64,000 bases of DNA from Rugamonas fusca (GCF_014042365.1 NZ_JACEZS010000001.1:620001-684000), one strand, 5' to 3'. Counted from the first letter of the stretch, positions 26,970 through 36,903 are shown. Notes: generated by a model not told the origin, from the sequence alone. Numbers and translations are program-made.

Positions 26970-27533
26970 CTATTTGAGCGGATGGAAATGGAAGGCGTTC
27001 GATTCGTACAAGGCGCCGAAATAGCGCGCGCTATGGGCGCGCTGCGCGAACTCCGCGCGGCTGATCCGTTGCCATTGCACGCCCAGCTTGTCGGCCATGA
27101 AGCGCTGCTGCTCGTCGAGAATGCGGTCGTCGTCGAACCAGTTGGCCAGGTAGATGCCGCTGTGGGTGGCATCGCAGGCGATGCCGTAGCGTTCAATGCG
27201 GCGGCGGATGTGATCAAGAGCGTCCAGCGTCAGGCGATAGAGCTGGGCACCCCGGCCATCGCCGGCCGCGTCCAGCAGGCCGCGTTCGCCCAGCGAATAG
27301 CCGCCGAAGACAAAACCACCATTGCGTCCCGACGCGCCGTAGCCCACGGTTTCCGCCTCCAGCACGACCACGTGCTTCTCACCCCGCTCCAGCAGGGACA
27401 AGGCGGTGGACAACCCGGCGAACCCGCCACCGATCACGCACACGGCAGCCGAAGCGCTGCCCGCCAGCGCGGGCCAGACCGGCGTGCCCGCCGTGGCGCG
27501 GTAGAAGTTGTCGCCGGACAGCCGCTCAGTCAC
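26970..27533 (-). pseudogene. FAD-dependent oxidoreductase, C-terminally truncated
   Basis: 187 residues remain, against about 420-440 in the DadA/PuuB-like family. The N-terminal dinucleotide fold is intact (AAVCVIGGGFAGLSTALSLLERG, VVLEAETVGYGASGRNGGF). The sequence breaks after FHFHPLK, where family members continue into the substrate domain; a TAG follows from transposon-side DNA. The gene starts with GTG and overlaps the LD-carboxypeptidase stop by eight bases. The missing C-terminal half is not found at the transposon's left side, so insertion was accompanied by deletion or rearrangement. The stump cannot be a working enzyme. Confidence 0.8.
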
Positions 27534-28443
27534 GGGGCAGCGTCGGATAATCGGCGATGGTCAGGTCGAAGCCCTCCGCATCGGACACCAGCTGCCCCAT
27601 GCCGCCATACGGCAGCGTGCAGCGTTCCTTGATGTGGCCGAACGGCAGACCAGTCAGCACCGGGATGGGCAAGCGCTCGCGCAGGAAAGCGAGCATGGTC
27701 TCGAAGTCGTAGCCATTGTCGGCCGGGTTGAGCTTGTAGCCAGAGAAGTCACCCAGCACCAGCGCCTGCTGCCCCTCGAACGCCCCCGCGTACAGCAATT
27801 GCAGCACCATGCGCTCGACCCGGTACGGGTGCTCGTTGATATCTTCGAGGAAGACGATGCCGCCTTCGATGGGGGCGAACAACGGCGTGCCCAGCATGTG
27901 CACCAGCATGGCCAGGTTGCCGCCCCACAGCCGTCCGCGTACGTCGACCCGCGGGTTGTGCTGCGCCGTACCGCGCACCTTGTGCGCGGTACCGCGCACG
28001 CAATCCCAGAACTGCTTGAGCGTGTACTCAACCGGCTCGGCGCGGATGAAATCGTCGCACATCATTGGGCCGGCAAAGCTGGCGCGGCCCGTGCGCTTCC
28101 ACAGGCCCATGTGGAAGGCCGTGAAATCGCTGTAGCCGACGAACAGCTTGCCGCTGTCGGCCATGGCCTGGAAATCGATCTGCGGCAGGATACGGCTTAT
28201 GCCGTACTGGCCGCGCAATGCCACCACGATCTGGACCTCCGGATCGGCGGCGGCGGCGTTGAGCTGGGCCAGCCGGCCGGCGTCCGTGTCGGCGAAGCGC
28301 AGGTGCTTGCGCGAAGAATCGTAATAGTTATGGACGGTGATGCCTTGCGCGCGCAGGCGCGCGATGCCCATCTCCAGCGCGGCGTCGTCGGGTGCGTAGC
28401 CGCCCGGCGCTGCGATGGCGATGCCGATGTTCTTGGTGCTCAA
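27526..28443 (-). CDS. ldcA: LD-carboxypeptidase (muramoyltetrapeptide carboxypeptidase)
   Basis: Peptidase family S66 enzyme that removes the terminal D-Ala from murein tetrapeptides during cell-wall recycling. The nucleophile Ser lies in the FVGYSDFTAFH motif. WGGNLAMLVHMLGTP follows, with the Glu of IVFLEDINEHPYR and the His of LPFGHIKERCTLPYGG completing the triad. The TTG at 28443 gives 305 residues, the usual length, 14 bases after the upstream hydrolase stop. A longer form from 28506 would overlap that gene and add an unrelated leader. Cytoplasmic. Overlaps the FAD oxidoreductase start by eight bases. Confidence 0.88.
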   Translation of the reverse strand: MSTKNIGIAIAAPGGYAPDDAALEMGIARLRAQGITVHNYYDSSRKHLRFADTDAGRLAQLNAAAADPEVQIVVALRGQYGISRILPQIDFQAMADSGKLFVGYSDFTAFHMGLWKRTGRASFAGPMMCDDFIRAEPVEYTLKQFWDCVRGTAHKVRGTAQHNPRVDVRGRLWGGNLAMLVHMLGTPLFAPIEGGIVFLEDINEHPYRVERMVLQLLYAGAFEGQQALVLGDFSGYKLNPADNGYDFETMLAFLRERLPIPVLTGLPFGHIKERCTLPYGGMGQLVSDAEGFDLTIADYPTLPRD

Positions 28444-28456
28444 AAATAGGTCTCGT

Positions 28457-29401
28457 TCAGTAGTGGGTGTCGCTGCCGGCCCGCCGGGTGGACGGGAGCT
28501 TGTCATTCAGCTCCATCTTACCGTGCAGGTGGGCGTCGATCAAGGCGATCAGCCGCTCGATCAGCTGCGGTGGCAAGTCGTGGCCCATGCCTTCGATCAC
28601 GTGCATGGAAGCGTTGGGGATGGCCATCGCCGTATCCTCGCCGCAGGCCAGCGGCACCAGCGGATCGGCCGCACCGTGGATCACCATGGCCGGGCAGTTG
28701 ATGGCCGCCAGCAGCGGCGTGCGGTCGCCGCAGGCGACGATGGCCACCATCTGCCGCGCAATGCCATCCGGACAGGTATTGCGGTCCAGCGCTTGATGGA
28801 TTTTCGTACGCAGCAGTTTTTCGGGCGTCGGATAGGCCGGGCTGCCGATGGTGCGCAGCGTCTGCACCATGTGCTCGACCACCTGATCACGGTCGCGCGG
28901 ATCGGCCGGCATGCGCATGATGGCCTTGCGCGCCACCGGCGTCGGTCCCGGCAGGCCGCGCCGGCCGCTGCTCGACATGATGGAAGTGAGGCTCAGTGTG
29001 CGCTCGGCATGGCAGGCGGCGAAGATCTGGCCGATCATGCCACCCATCGACACCCCCACCACATGGGCTTTGGGGATGCCCAGGAAATCGAGCAAGCCAC
29101 GCGCATCATCGGCCATGTCGTGCAGCGTGTAGGGGGACTTGATGGGCCAGCGTACCAGCGACTTGAGCCAGGTCAGCGTCATGCTGGGCGTGCCGTGCTG
29201 GCGCAGCTTGCTCGACAGGCCGCTGTCGCGGTTATCGAAGCGGATCACGTAATAGCCCTGCTCCACCAGGCCGTCGACGAAGTCCTGCGGCCAGCTGGTG
29301 AGCTGCATGCCCAGTCCCATCACCAGCAGCACGGGCGGATCGTGCGGATCGCCCTGCGTTTCGTAGGCGATGGTGATGCCGTTTGCGAGCGCGGTAGCCA
29401 C
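28457..29401 (-). CDS. Alpha/beta hydrolase
   Basis: 314-residue alpha/beta-hydrolase fold protein. The oxyanion region is MGLGMQLTSWP; nucleophile Ser118 sits in GVSMGG; the acid is Asp in GAADPLVP and the His is in EGMGHDLPP. A cap domain spans about 140-230. It resembles the aclacinomycin-methylesterase/haloperoxidase-like group, substrate unknown. It lies in a tight minus-strand run with a second hydrolase (11 bases upstream) and the LD-carboxypeptidase (14 bases downstream), so co-transcription is likely. Confidence 0.88.
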   Translation of the reverse strand: MATALANGITIAYETQGDPHDPPVLLVMGLGMQLTSWPQDFVDGLVEQGYYVIRFDNRDSGLSSKLRQHGTPSMTLTWLKSLVRWPIKSPYTLHDMADDARGLLDFLGIPKAHVVGVSMGGMIGQIFAACHAERTLSLTSIMSSSGRRGLPGPTPVARKAIMRMPADPRDRDQVVEHMVQTLRTIGSPAYPTPEKLLRTKIHQALDRNTCPDGIARQMVAIVACGDRTPLLAAINCPAMVIHGAADPLVPLACGEDTAMAIPNASMHVIEGMGHDLPPQLIERLIALIDAHLHGKMELNDKLPSTRRAGSDTHY

Positions 29402-29411
29402 GGCGCCTCCT

Positions 29412-30236
29412 TCAATATAGGCCGAACAGGGATTGGAACAGCGGTGTGCGTTGCGGGTCCAGGTACAGCAGCTTCTTCAGGCCCGTGTGGCCCTCATGGT
29501 CGAAGCGCTTCCATTGCCCTTCCGGCTGCGCCAGCCGGTCAGCGATGGCGTACAGCGCCGACGGGTTGGCGCCCATGCCCACATGGCTGGCATGCACTTC
29601 GATGTTTTCGGAACTGGCCGTCTCCTCCTCCATGCTGCAATGCCAGGCGACCACGCCGTCGGTGCGGCTGAAGATGGAGGTGGTCGGCATGGGCGGGCGT
29701 TCCCGCAGCGCGGCGAAGCGCTCGGCGTCGATTTCCTTTTCACCCGAGACAAGCTGGTACACGCGCCAGGCATTGGTGGCCTTGTGGCTGCCCGTGAACG
29801 GCGAACCGAGCGTGACGACGGTGCGCACGTCATCGGGCAGCATCTTGGCCAGCTCGCGCGCGTACACGCCACCCAGGCTCCAGCCCACCAGGCTGACGGT
29901 ACGGCCCGTGTCGGCCCGCAGCTGGCGAATTTTCTCCATGCACGCCTCCAGCACGCCGGGCCGGGGGCCGAAGTTCAAACCCTGCTCCCACGCATGGACG
30001 GAAAAGCCGCGGTCAGTGAGGAAGTGGCGGATGACGAGCGTGGTGAAATCGCCGGCGGCCAGGCCTGGAAAGACCATCACCGGATGGCCGTCGCCCTGGG
30101 GCGCCATGCGCATGAACGGATAGGCGGCCAGCGCGGCGCCCAACTCCCATGGTGCGCGCATCTCCAGTGCCATCCTCAACATGCCCGGTGGGTTGTCGTT
30201 TTCCAAAGCTTGTACGGCGGTCTTGCGGTGTCCCAT
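29412..30236 (-). CDS. Alpha/beta-fold esterase/lipase-like protein
   Basis: 274 residues, alpha/beta-hydrolase fold with nucleophile Ser120 in VGWSLGGVYARELA, FPGLAAGD as the oxyanion region, and candidate Asp/His in SRTDGVVAWH and HASHVGMG. No signal peptide. The S-R-T-D-G-V-V and SHVGMG segments match PGAP1-like/triacylglycerol lipase-type proteins. Its ribosome-binding site (GGGAG five bases before ATG) lies inside the 3' arm of a perfect 9-bp stem (30240-30284), so translation may be controlled by RNA structure. Confidence 0.85.
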   Translation of the reverse strand: MGHRKTAVQALENDNPPGMLRMALEMRAPWELGAALAAYPFMRMAPQGDGHPVMVFPGLAAGDFTTLVIRHFLTDRGFSVHAWEQGLNFGPRPGVLEACMEKIRQLRADTGRTVSLVGWSLGGVYARELAKMLPDDVRTVVTLGSPFTGSHKATNAWRVYQLVSGEKEIDAERFAALRERPPMPTTSIFSRTDGVVAWHCSMEEETASSENIEVHASHVGMGANPSALYAIADRLAQPEGQWKRFDHEGHTGLKKLLYLDPQRTPLFQSLFGLY

Positions 30237-30239
30237 CTG

Positions 30240-30284
30240 TGCTCCCAGCGATATGGTTTGAGCATACCATTTTTACTGGGAGCA
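30240..30284 (-). promoter_or_regulatory. 5' leader hairpin masking the ribosome-binding site
   Basis: On the minus strand TGCTCCCAG (30284-30276) pairs perfectly with CTGGGAGCA (30248-30240). ATGGT and ACCAT add five inner pairs. The 3' arm contains the GGGAG ribosome-binding site of the hydrolase that starts at 30236. Thermometer-like or protein-controlled opening is inferred. The inverted repeat could equally be a DNA operator. Confidence 0.5.
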
Positions 30285-30330
30285 TGAAATGGCGCACCGT
30301 TGAACGGCGCGCGCGTACGCTTGACCGAAG

Positions 30331-31294
<964 letters not shown>

Positions 31295-31296
31295 TG

Positions 31297-31932
31297 TTAT
31301 GGTATTTGTAAGAGTTTATGGGTTTGCAGGCTCAGTTTCCACTGGGGGCGGCGCTTGCAGGTGTCGATCGCGAGCTTGGTGTTGAATTCGGCCAGCGGGC
31401 CATCCATGGGCTGCACGAAGAAGTGCTCGAACGCCAGTCCCTCGTAGGCGGCCAGATCCTGGTCCGTCTGCGGGATCACCACCTTGATCTCGTTGCCGCG
31501 CTCGACAACCAGCTGCGAACCCATCTTGGGACTGACGCAGATCCAGTCCACGCCCGGCGGCACCGGGATGGTGCCGTTGGTTTCGATGGCGATCTCGAAG
31601 CCCGCCGCGTGCATGGCGGCGATCAGCGGCGGATCCAGTTGCAGCAGCGGTTCGCCGCCCGTGAACACCACGTATTTATGCGCAGGATAGCCGGCCGGCC
31701 AGTGCGCATCGATGGCCGCGGCCAACTGCGCCGGGGTGGCGAACTTGCCGCCGCCTTCGCCATCGGTCCCCACGAAGTCCGTGTCACAGAACTGGCAAAT
31801 GGCGCTGGCGCGGTCGCTTTCGCGGCCCGTCCACAGGTTACAGCCCGAAAAGCGGCAGAACACGGCGGGACGCCCCGCATGGGCGCCTTCGCCCTGCAGG
31901 GTGTAAAACATTTCTTTGATGCTGTAAGTCAC
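31297..31932 (-). CDS. queE: 7-carboxy-7-deazaguanine synthase (radical SAM)
   Basis: 211-residue QueE, the radical SAM enzyme that makes the 7-deazaguanine ring in queuosine biosynthesis. The iron-sulfur cysteines are spaced C31-x14-C46-x2-C49 (GCNLWTG...ICQFCDTDF), the extended variant found in many proteobacteria rather than Cx3Cx2C. FTGGEPLLQLD and AIETNGT are the SAM and substrate regions. The GTG at 31932, with GAGG upstream, gives the usual length; an upstream start at 31992 adds an unrelated stretch. First gene of the queE-queD-tadA unit. Confidence 0.95.
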   Translation of the reverse strand: MTYSIKEMFYTLQGEGAHAGRPAVFCRFSGCNLWTGRESDRASAICQFCDTDFVGTDGEGGGKFATPAQLAAAIDAHWPAGYPAHKYVVFTGGEPLLQLDPPLIAAMHAAGFEIAIETNGTIPVPPGVDWICVSPKMGSQLVVERGNEIKVVIPQTDQDLAAYEGLAFEHFFVQPMDGPLAEFNTKLAIDTCKRRPQWKLSLQTHKLLQIP

Positions 31933-32160
31933 AACGTTTCCTCGACTGACCGGCTGCGTACGGCGCGCAAACTCCGGTTGACAACCCTCCATTATAAGCG
32001 AGCCTGAGGCTGCGCAGGAATTTAACGGCGCCCCCGCCTTTTTTGCTTGCCGCGCCGCAAAACTTGACTTTTCACAACGCCCGCCTGGCCTTGCCGCGAT
32101 ATGTTGTCACGGTGCACCAGCCAAATCCCCGCTGTGAAATCCGTATGGAGCATTGCACCC

Positions 32161-33023
32161 ATGAAATACACCGCACCCTCCCTGCATGTCGACCTGATCT
32201 CGGCCGGCGCGGTCGTACTCACCATGATCGCGTTGAGCTTGCTGTGGCGCCAGCACCGCCTGCGCGCCGCCATGGCGCGGCTGCAAAGGGCGCTGTTGGC
32301 CGAACAGGCAGCGCGGGCCATGGCGGATCAAACCGCGTTCGAACAGCGCGCCGCGTCTGCCAGCTGCTGGCCCAGCAAGATAGCGCGCTGGAAGCGGAGC
32401 GCCAGCGCATCGCCCGCGACATCCACGATGACCTGGGACAGAACCTGCTGGCCCTGAAAATGGACCTGGCCATCCTCAGCCGCGGCCAGCCCCGGCTGCA
32501 GGCGCAACTGCACCAGCTCGAAGCCCACATCGCCGCCAGCCTGCGTTCGCTGCGCGCCATCATCCACGACCTGCGGCCAGAGGCGCTCGACCACGGCTTG
32601 CGCAACGCCATCGAAAGCCAGGTCACCCAGTTCTCGCGCCTGAGCGGCATTGCTTGCCGGCTGCACGCCGACCAGCGCGTCTACAACGCCGCCCCCGGCG
32701 CCAAGGTCGATGCGGCGCTGTTCCGGGTACTGCAGGAATCGCTCAGCAACATCGCCCGCCACGCCAACGCCACCCAGGTCGAAATCGCCCTGTGCCGCCA
32801 GCCCAGCAGCCTGACCCTGACCGTGACCGACAACGGCATCGGCCTGCCCGCGCGGCCACCCCGGCGCGGCAATGGCCTGGCCGGCATCGCCGACCGCGTG
32901 GCGCGGGCCGGCGGCCAGTTCCACGTGGCCAGCCGCCCCGGCCAGGGCACGGCCCTGTCCATGTCGTTCCCGCTCGAACTTGCGCCGCATCAAGGGGAAC
33001 ACGTGTTACCGGAAGCAAAATGA
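32161..33023 (+). pseudogene. NarL-type sensor histidine kinase with a frameshift
   Basis: The ATG at 32161 begins a TM-anchored N-terminus (DLISAGAVVLTMIALSLLW, then a helical linker), readable to about 32345. The same protein continues in another frame: QDSALEAERQRIARDIHDDLGQNLLALK is a HisKA_3 phospho-His motif, followed by IIHDLRPEALDHGL and a HATPase with LQESLSNIARHANA, VTDNGIGL and RGNGLAGIADR. Joining them needs one extra base near 32341-32352 (CAG-GCG-CGC in place of CAGCGCGC). It is a real frameshift, a sequencing error, or less likely programmed slippage. No LuxR-type response regulator lies beside it. Confidence 0.8.
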
Positions 33024-33088
33024 CAACCCTCCTCCACGAGCCGGCCGCCATGACCACACTCCATGCCATACCCGTACAAGGATCACCC

Positions 33089-34102
33089 ATGAACAACCTC
33101 CAGAAAATCCAGCATGTCATGGAATTCCCGCCAGCCGAGCAGCAGCACGGTTTCGCACTCAAACTGATGGAATTGCTGGTCATCCCCACGTTTGTGATCG
33201 ATGCCAGCGGCAAGGTGCTGATCTGGAACCGCGCCTGCGAACGGTTGACGGGCGTGCCGGCCTACGAGGTGCTGGGGACAGCCGACCACTGGCGCAGCTT
33301 CTATAGCGAGCGCCGTCCCACGCTGGCCGACCTGGTGATCCAGGGGCGCACCGGCGAAGTGCATGCGCTGTACGACCAGCACGCCCACCGCAGCGAAGGC
33401 GCCGACAATCTGTGCGCGGAAAACTGGTGCGAGATGCCGCGCGTGGGCAAGCGCCGCTACCTGGCCGTGGACGCCAGCCCCATCTACGACGCCGAAGGCC
33501 GGCTGGTGGCGGTGGTGGAAACGCTGCGCGACATGACCGATGAAAAACGGGCCCAGGTGGCGCTGGAACAACTGGCCACGCGCGACGGCCTGACCAGCCT
33601 GGCCAACCGCCGCTGCTTCGACGATACCCTGGCGGCCGAATGGCAGCGGGCGCTGCGCCAGCAGCAACCGCTGTCGCTGCTGATGGTCGATGTCGACAAC
33701 TTCAAGCAATACAACGACGCCTACGGCCACCTCGGCGGCGACGAATGCCTGCAGCGCATCGCCAACGCCGTGGCCAGCGAAATGCGGGCCAACGACCTCG
33801 TGGCGCGCTACGGCGGCGAGGAATTCGCCGTGATCCTGCCCAACCAGGCCTTGAAGGGCGCCGCCATCGTGGCCGAGCGCATCCGCTGCCGGGTCGAGCA
33901 ATTGCACCTTCCCAACCTGGGCAGCGATGCCCACGTGGTCACAGTCAGCATCGGTGCGGCCACCGCCCTGCCCTCCGTGGACACCGATCCCAGCCAGCTG
34001 GTGGCGACGGCCGACTCGGCGCTGTACCGCGCCAAGCACATGGGCCGCAACCGCATCAGCCTGCCATTCCAGGAACCCGACACGGCCGCGAGCCGGGCCT
34101 GA
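33089..34102 (+). CDS. PAS-GGDEF diguanylate cyclase
   Basis: 337 residues. A PAS domain (about 30-160; TFVIDASGKVLIWNRACERLTG, YLAVDASPIYDAEG) is followed by a GGDEF domain (about 170-325). The catalytic loop is RYGGEEF, with DVDNFKQYNDAYGHLGGD, so it should make cyclic di-GMP. An RxxD inhibitory site (RAND) sits five residues before GGEEF, so product feedback is likely. The ATG at 33089 has AAGGA seven bases upstream; another ATG at 33020 overlaps the kinase stop (ATGA) and is possible. Cytosolic, no TM. Confidence 0.9.
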   Translation: MNNLQKIQHVMEFPPAEQQHGFALKLMELLVIPTFVIDASGKVLIWNRACERLTGVPAYEVLGTADHWRSFYSERRPTLADLVIQGRTGEVHALYDQHAHRSEGADNLCAENWCEMPRVGKRRYLAVDASPIYDAEGRLVAVVETLRDMTDEKRAQVALEQLATRDGLTSLANRRCFDDTLAAEWQRALRQQQPLSLLMVDVDNFKQYNDAYGHLGGDECLQRIANAVASEMRANDLVARYGGEEFAVILPNQALKGAAIVAERIRCRVEQLHLPNLGSDAHVVTVSIGAATALPSVDTDPSQLVATADSALYRAKHMGRNRISLPFQEPDTAASRA

Positions 34103-34351
34103 TCAGCCGAACGGATTGGCGACCGTCTTCACGTCCGGCGGCGGCAAGGTGGCGGGCAAGTCCTGGGCCGCGAGCCGCGCCACCACGTCGGTCAGCACCT
34201 GCAGCAAGGCGCGCGCATCGCGCAGGCCGGCCTGGTCGGCCATCAAGTCCACGTCGCCGCTGATGGTGATGCGGTCGAGCCGGTTTTCAATGCACAGGTG
34301 GCCGATGTGCAGCACGTCAGCCTCGTTGGCATAAGGGACAAATTTTTTCAT
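34103..34351 (-). CDS. Conserved small protein of unknown function
   Basis: 82 residues, no signal or TM. The sequence MKKFVPYANEADVLHIGHLCIENRLDRITISGDVDLMADQAGLRDARALL has a short beta-alpha look with an acidic central stretch and a Pro-rich end. It is coupled to the upstream endonuclease gene by TGATG overlap, with GGAG seven bases before the ATG. It could be an inhibitor or partner of that secreted nuclease, but only by proximity. Confidence 0.7.
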   Translation of the reverse strand: MKKFVPYANEADVLHIGHLCIENRLDRITISGDVDLMADQAGLRDARALLQVLTDVVARLAAQDLPATLPPPDVKTVANPFG

Positions 34352-35157
34352 CACATGCTCCAATCGTCACGTTTATCCTTGCGCGGCTTCACCTTGGGCA
34401 GGCGCAGCATGCGCTCCTTGTCGCTGGCCGACAGCGAGGGCAGCAAATTGATCCCGACCCGGCTTTCCAGTTCCGCGATGCTCAGCGTCTCGTACTCGCT
34501 GGTGGGCGCGTTGGCGATGAAATATGCCGCCCCGGCGCGCTGGCGCGGGCTGTACACCAGTTTGTACAGGTGGCTGGGCACCAGCACATTGCCGATCTTT
34601 TGCAGGTTACCACCAAGGAAGGCCGGGCCCGTGATCACGTACAGGTCGCCCTCTTTCTTCGCCATCTTGCGCACGGCGCCCTCGATACCGGCCCAGATAT
34701 GGCGGTTATTGTCGCCGTTTTGCGGCACCATGTTGGCCAGCGTGAAGCTTTCGTGCTGGGTTTCGCGGTCGGGCATGTCGCCGTTGGGGGACATGTGGCC
34801 CCGGTCAAAGCCACTGCGCGCATAATCGGACAGTTCGGCCCGCTGACTGGCCGGCAGTTGTGGCTCCGCGTGGAAGGAGTTCTCGCGCGACAGGTTCTGG
34901 GCTGCGGCGATGTTCTCGGCCGTCAAGTGCTCGGCCGACCACAGCGGCGTGCGGGTGAGGCCCGAATGCATGACGCCGAACACGCCATAGCACAGCTCGC
35001 GCGTGGCGGCGTTCATTTTCTCGTTACGGATTTCCGGCGTGCGGCCGTCCACGTAGTGGGCCGGGCAGGCGCCGGCCAGGGCCAGGCTGGAAACGACGGT
35101 GCCGCACGCAAAAATGGCGGCGGCCAGGGTTTTCTGAAGCAGACTAGGGTGTTGCAT
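34351..35157 (-). CDS. Secreted DNA/RNA non-specific endonuclease
   Basis: 268 residues with a signal peptide (cleavage near residue 28, SLALAGA). It belongs to the beta-beta-alpha-metal NucA/NUC1 family: the DRGHM motif places the catalytic His at 121. MVPQNGDNNRHIWAGIEGAVR supplies the metal-binding Asn, and YVITGPAFLG is the later conserved strand. It probably degrades nucleic acids outside the cytoplasm for nutrition or biofilm turnover. The downstream 82-residue gene overlaps its stop. Confidence 0.92.
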   Translation of the reverse strand: MQHPSLLQKTLAAAIFACGTVVSSLALAGACPAHYVDGRTPEIRNEKMNAATRELCYGVFGVMHSGLTRTPLWSAEHLTAENIAAAQNLSRENSFHAEPQLPASQRAELSDYARSGFDRGHMSPNGDMPDRETQHESFTLANMVPQNGDNNRHIWAGIEGAVRKMAKKEGDLYVITGPAFLGGNLQKIGNVLVPSHLYKLVYSPRQRAGAAYFIANAPTSEYETLSIAELESRVGINLLPSLSASDKERMLRLPKVKPRKDKRDDWSM

Positions 35158-35200
35158 GGTTCCTTCTGGAAAGCGCGAAAAAGTTCAGTGCGGCACTCTA

Positions 35201-36148
35201 TCAGACTGTAGCCATTTGCAACAAACGCCTGGCGTGCGCGGCCAGTTCCACGCGCAGGCGCGGGGGATCGAGAATCTCCAGTTCGAACGGCACAGCCGCT
35301 AATTGGCGCGCCAGCCAGGCCAGGTCGTCGGACTGGTTGTGCAGCAGCACCCCGCCCTCGCATTGTTCGAATATGCCTAGGGTTTCCATCAAGGTACGGC
35401 GCGCCGTCTCCAGATCGGTCTTCAACAGTACCGTGGCCGAGAATGCGCGCGGCAACGATGCCACCGACAGCCGCAGATGGGCCAGCGCATCGAAACCGGC
35501 AGGACGGACGAAGCCGCCCTGTGCCGGCTTGGCCGTCACGATGCGATCGAGCCGGAACGTGCGCACCGCGCCGCGCATATGGCACCAGCCCACGGCATAC
35601 CAGCCGCCGAGGTAGTACGCCAGGCCGTAAGTATCGACGTCGCGCACCGTGTCGACGCCACCCGAGCGGTAGCGCAACTGCACGCGCTGGCCACGCTGGG
35701 CGGCGGCGCTCAGCACCACCAGCGCATCATTATCCTGGGACGCCCGGCCAGTCGCCAGGTCCAGCCTCACCGTCTCATCGAGCGCACTGACGCGCTGCTT
35801 CAACCCATCGGGCATGATGCGCGTCAGCTTGGCCTGGGCGCTGGCCACGGCCGGCGCCGCCTCCGCCAGGCCCAGGCTGCGCGCCGCCAGCAAGCCCAGC
35901 GACAAGGCCAGCGCTTCGTCGTCCGTGAACATCATCGGCGGCAACTTGAAGCCGGCCACCAGCGCGTAGCCGCCGTGCCGGCCCCGCTCGCTCATGATGG
36001 GGATGCCTATCTGTTCCAGCATCACGATGTAGCGCCGCAGCGTGCGGCCATCGACCCCGATCCGGCGCGCCATCTCGGCGCCGCTGATGCGGCCATGGGC
36101 TTGCAGCAGTTCCAGCACTGCCAGTACGCGGGTGGTGGGATGGTACAT
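35201..36148 (-). CDS. HTH/WYL-domain transcriptional regulator (YafY-like)
   Basis: 315 residues. The N-terminal winged HTH (residues 3-60, RVLAVLELLQAHGRISGAEMARRIGVDGRTLRRYI) is followed by a WYL domain (about 140-230, LRYRSGGVDTVRDVDTYGLAYYLGGWYAVGWCHMRGAVRTFRLDRI) and the WCX C-terminal part. WYL domains sense ligands or nucleic acids. It is divergent from the LysE-family exporter, 96 bases apart, and is the obvious candidate to regulate it. Confidence 0.92.
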   Translation of the reverse strand: MYHPTTRVLAVLELLQAHGRISGAEMARRIGVDGRTLRRYIVMLEQIGIPIMSERGRHGGYALVAGFKLPPMMFTDDEALALSLGLLAARSLGLAEAAPAVASAQAKLTRIMPDGLKQRVSALDETVRLDLATGRASQDNDALVVLSAAAQRGQRVQLRYRSGGVDTVRDVDTYGLAYYLGGWYAVGWCHMRGAVRTFRLDRIVTAKPAQGGFVRPAGFDALAHLRLSVASLPRAFSATVLLKTDLETARRTLMETLGIFEQCEGGVLLHNQSDDLAWLARQLAAVPFELEILDPPRLRVELAAHARRLLQMATV

Positions 36149-36244
36149 CTGACAAAGATACCAGATTATCAGGGCGGAATCTGCCCTATATAGGCGTTAC
36201 AGTGGGCCCTCGCTGTACAAACGGTCTATCTGAGGAGCGAACAC

Positions 36245-36880
36245 ATGACGCAAACCTATACGCTGTGGCTATATTTTCTGGTGGTATTCGGCGTGGTGCT
36301 GCTGCCGGGACTGGACATGGCCTTTGTGATGGGCAGTTCGTTGCTGGGCGGCCGGCGCAGCGGCATGGCGGCGGTGGGCGGCATCATCGCCGGCGGATTC
36401 TGCCACCTCTGCATGGGCGCGCTGGGCGTGGCCGTCGTGTTGCAATGGTGGCCGGGCCTGTTCCGGGCCATGCTGCTGGGCGGGGCGCTGTATATCGCAT
36501 GGATAGGCTGGACCTTACTTGGCGCCAACAGTGTCCTGCTGCCCGCGCCCGCGCAGCAACGCGCGTCGGAAGGCGTGATTTTCCGGCGCGCCATGGTCAC
36601 CAGCCTGCTCAATCCCAAGGCCTACCTGTTCATGCTGGCCATCTTTCCCCAGTTCCTGCGGCCCGGCCAGGGGCCGCTGTGGGTACAGTCCGGCGTGCTC
36701 GGCGCGATCACGGCGCTGACCCAGGCGGGCGTGTACGGCGCCCTCGCCTTTGCCGCCAGCGGTGCCAGTGGCTGGTTCGTCCGTCATCCGGGCGCGGCGG
36801 TGGTGGTCGCCCGCTGCATGGGCCTGCTGCTGCTGGCGACGGCCATGCTGAGCGCATACCAGGCCTGGCGCATGGCGTGA
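36245..36880 (+). CDS. LysE/RhtB family amino-acid exporter
   Basis: 211-residue inner-membrane translocator with six predicted TM helices. The family motif follows TM1 (LPGLDMAFVMGSSLLGGRRSGMAAVGG), and AMVTSLLNPKAYLFMLAIFPQF is the second signature. A GAGG ribosome-binding site precedes the ATG. Divergent from the WYL regulator. Substrate unknown, probably a neutral or basic amino acid. A strong terminator follows at 36904. Confidence 0.92.
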   Translation: MTQTYTLWLYFLVVFGVVLLPGLDMAFVMGSSLLGGRRSGMAAVGGIIAGGFCHLCMGALGVAVVLQWWPGLFRAMLLGGALYIAWIGWTLLGANSVLLPAPAQQRASEGVIFRRAMVTSLLNPKAYLFMLAIFPQFLRPGQGPLWVQSGVLGAITALTQAGVYGALAFAASGASGWFVRHPGAAVVVARCMGLLLLATAMLSAYQAWRMA

Positions 36881-36903
36881 ACCGGGCGCGCGGCCATAAA
36901 AAA

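Noticed and set aside
32043..32340. Upstream extension of the second frame of the broken kinase
   Set aside because: The residues before the HisKA part are Arg/Ala-rich nonsense, while the other frame gives a proper TM helix from 32161; a frameshift explains both.
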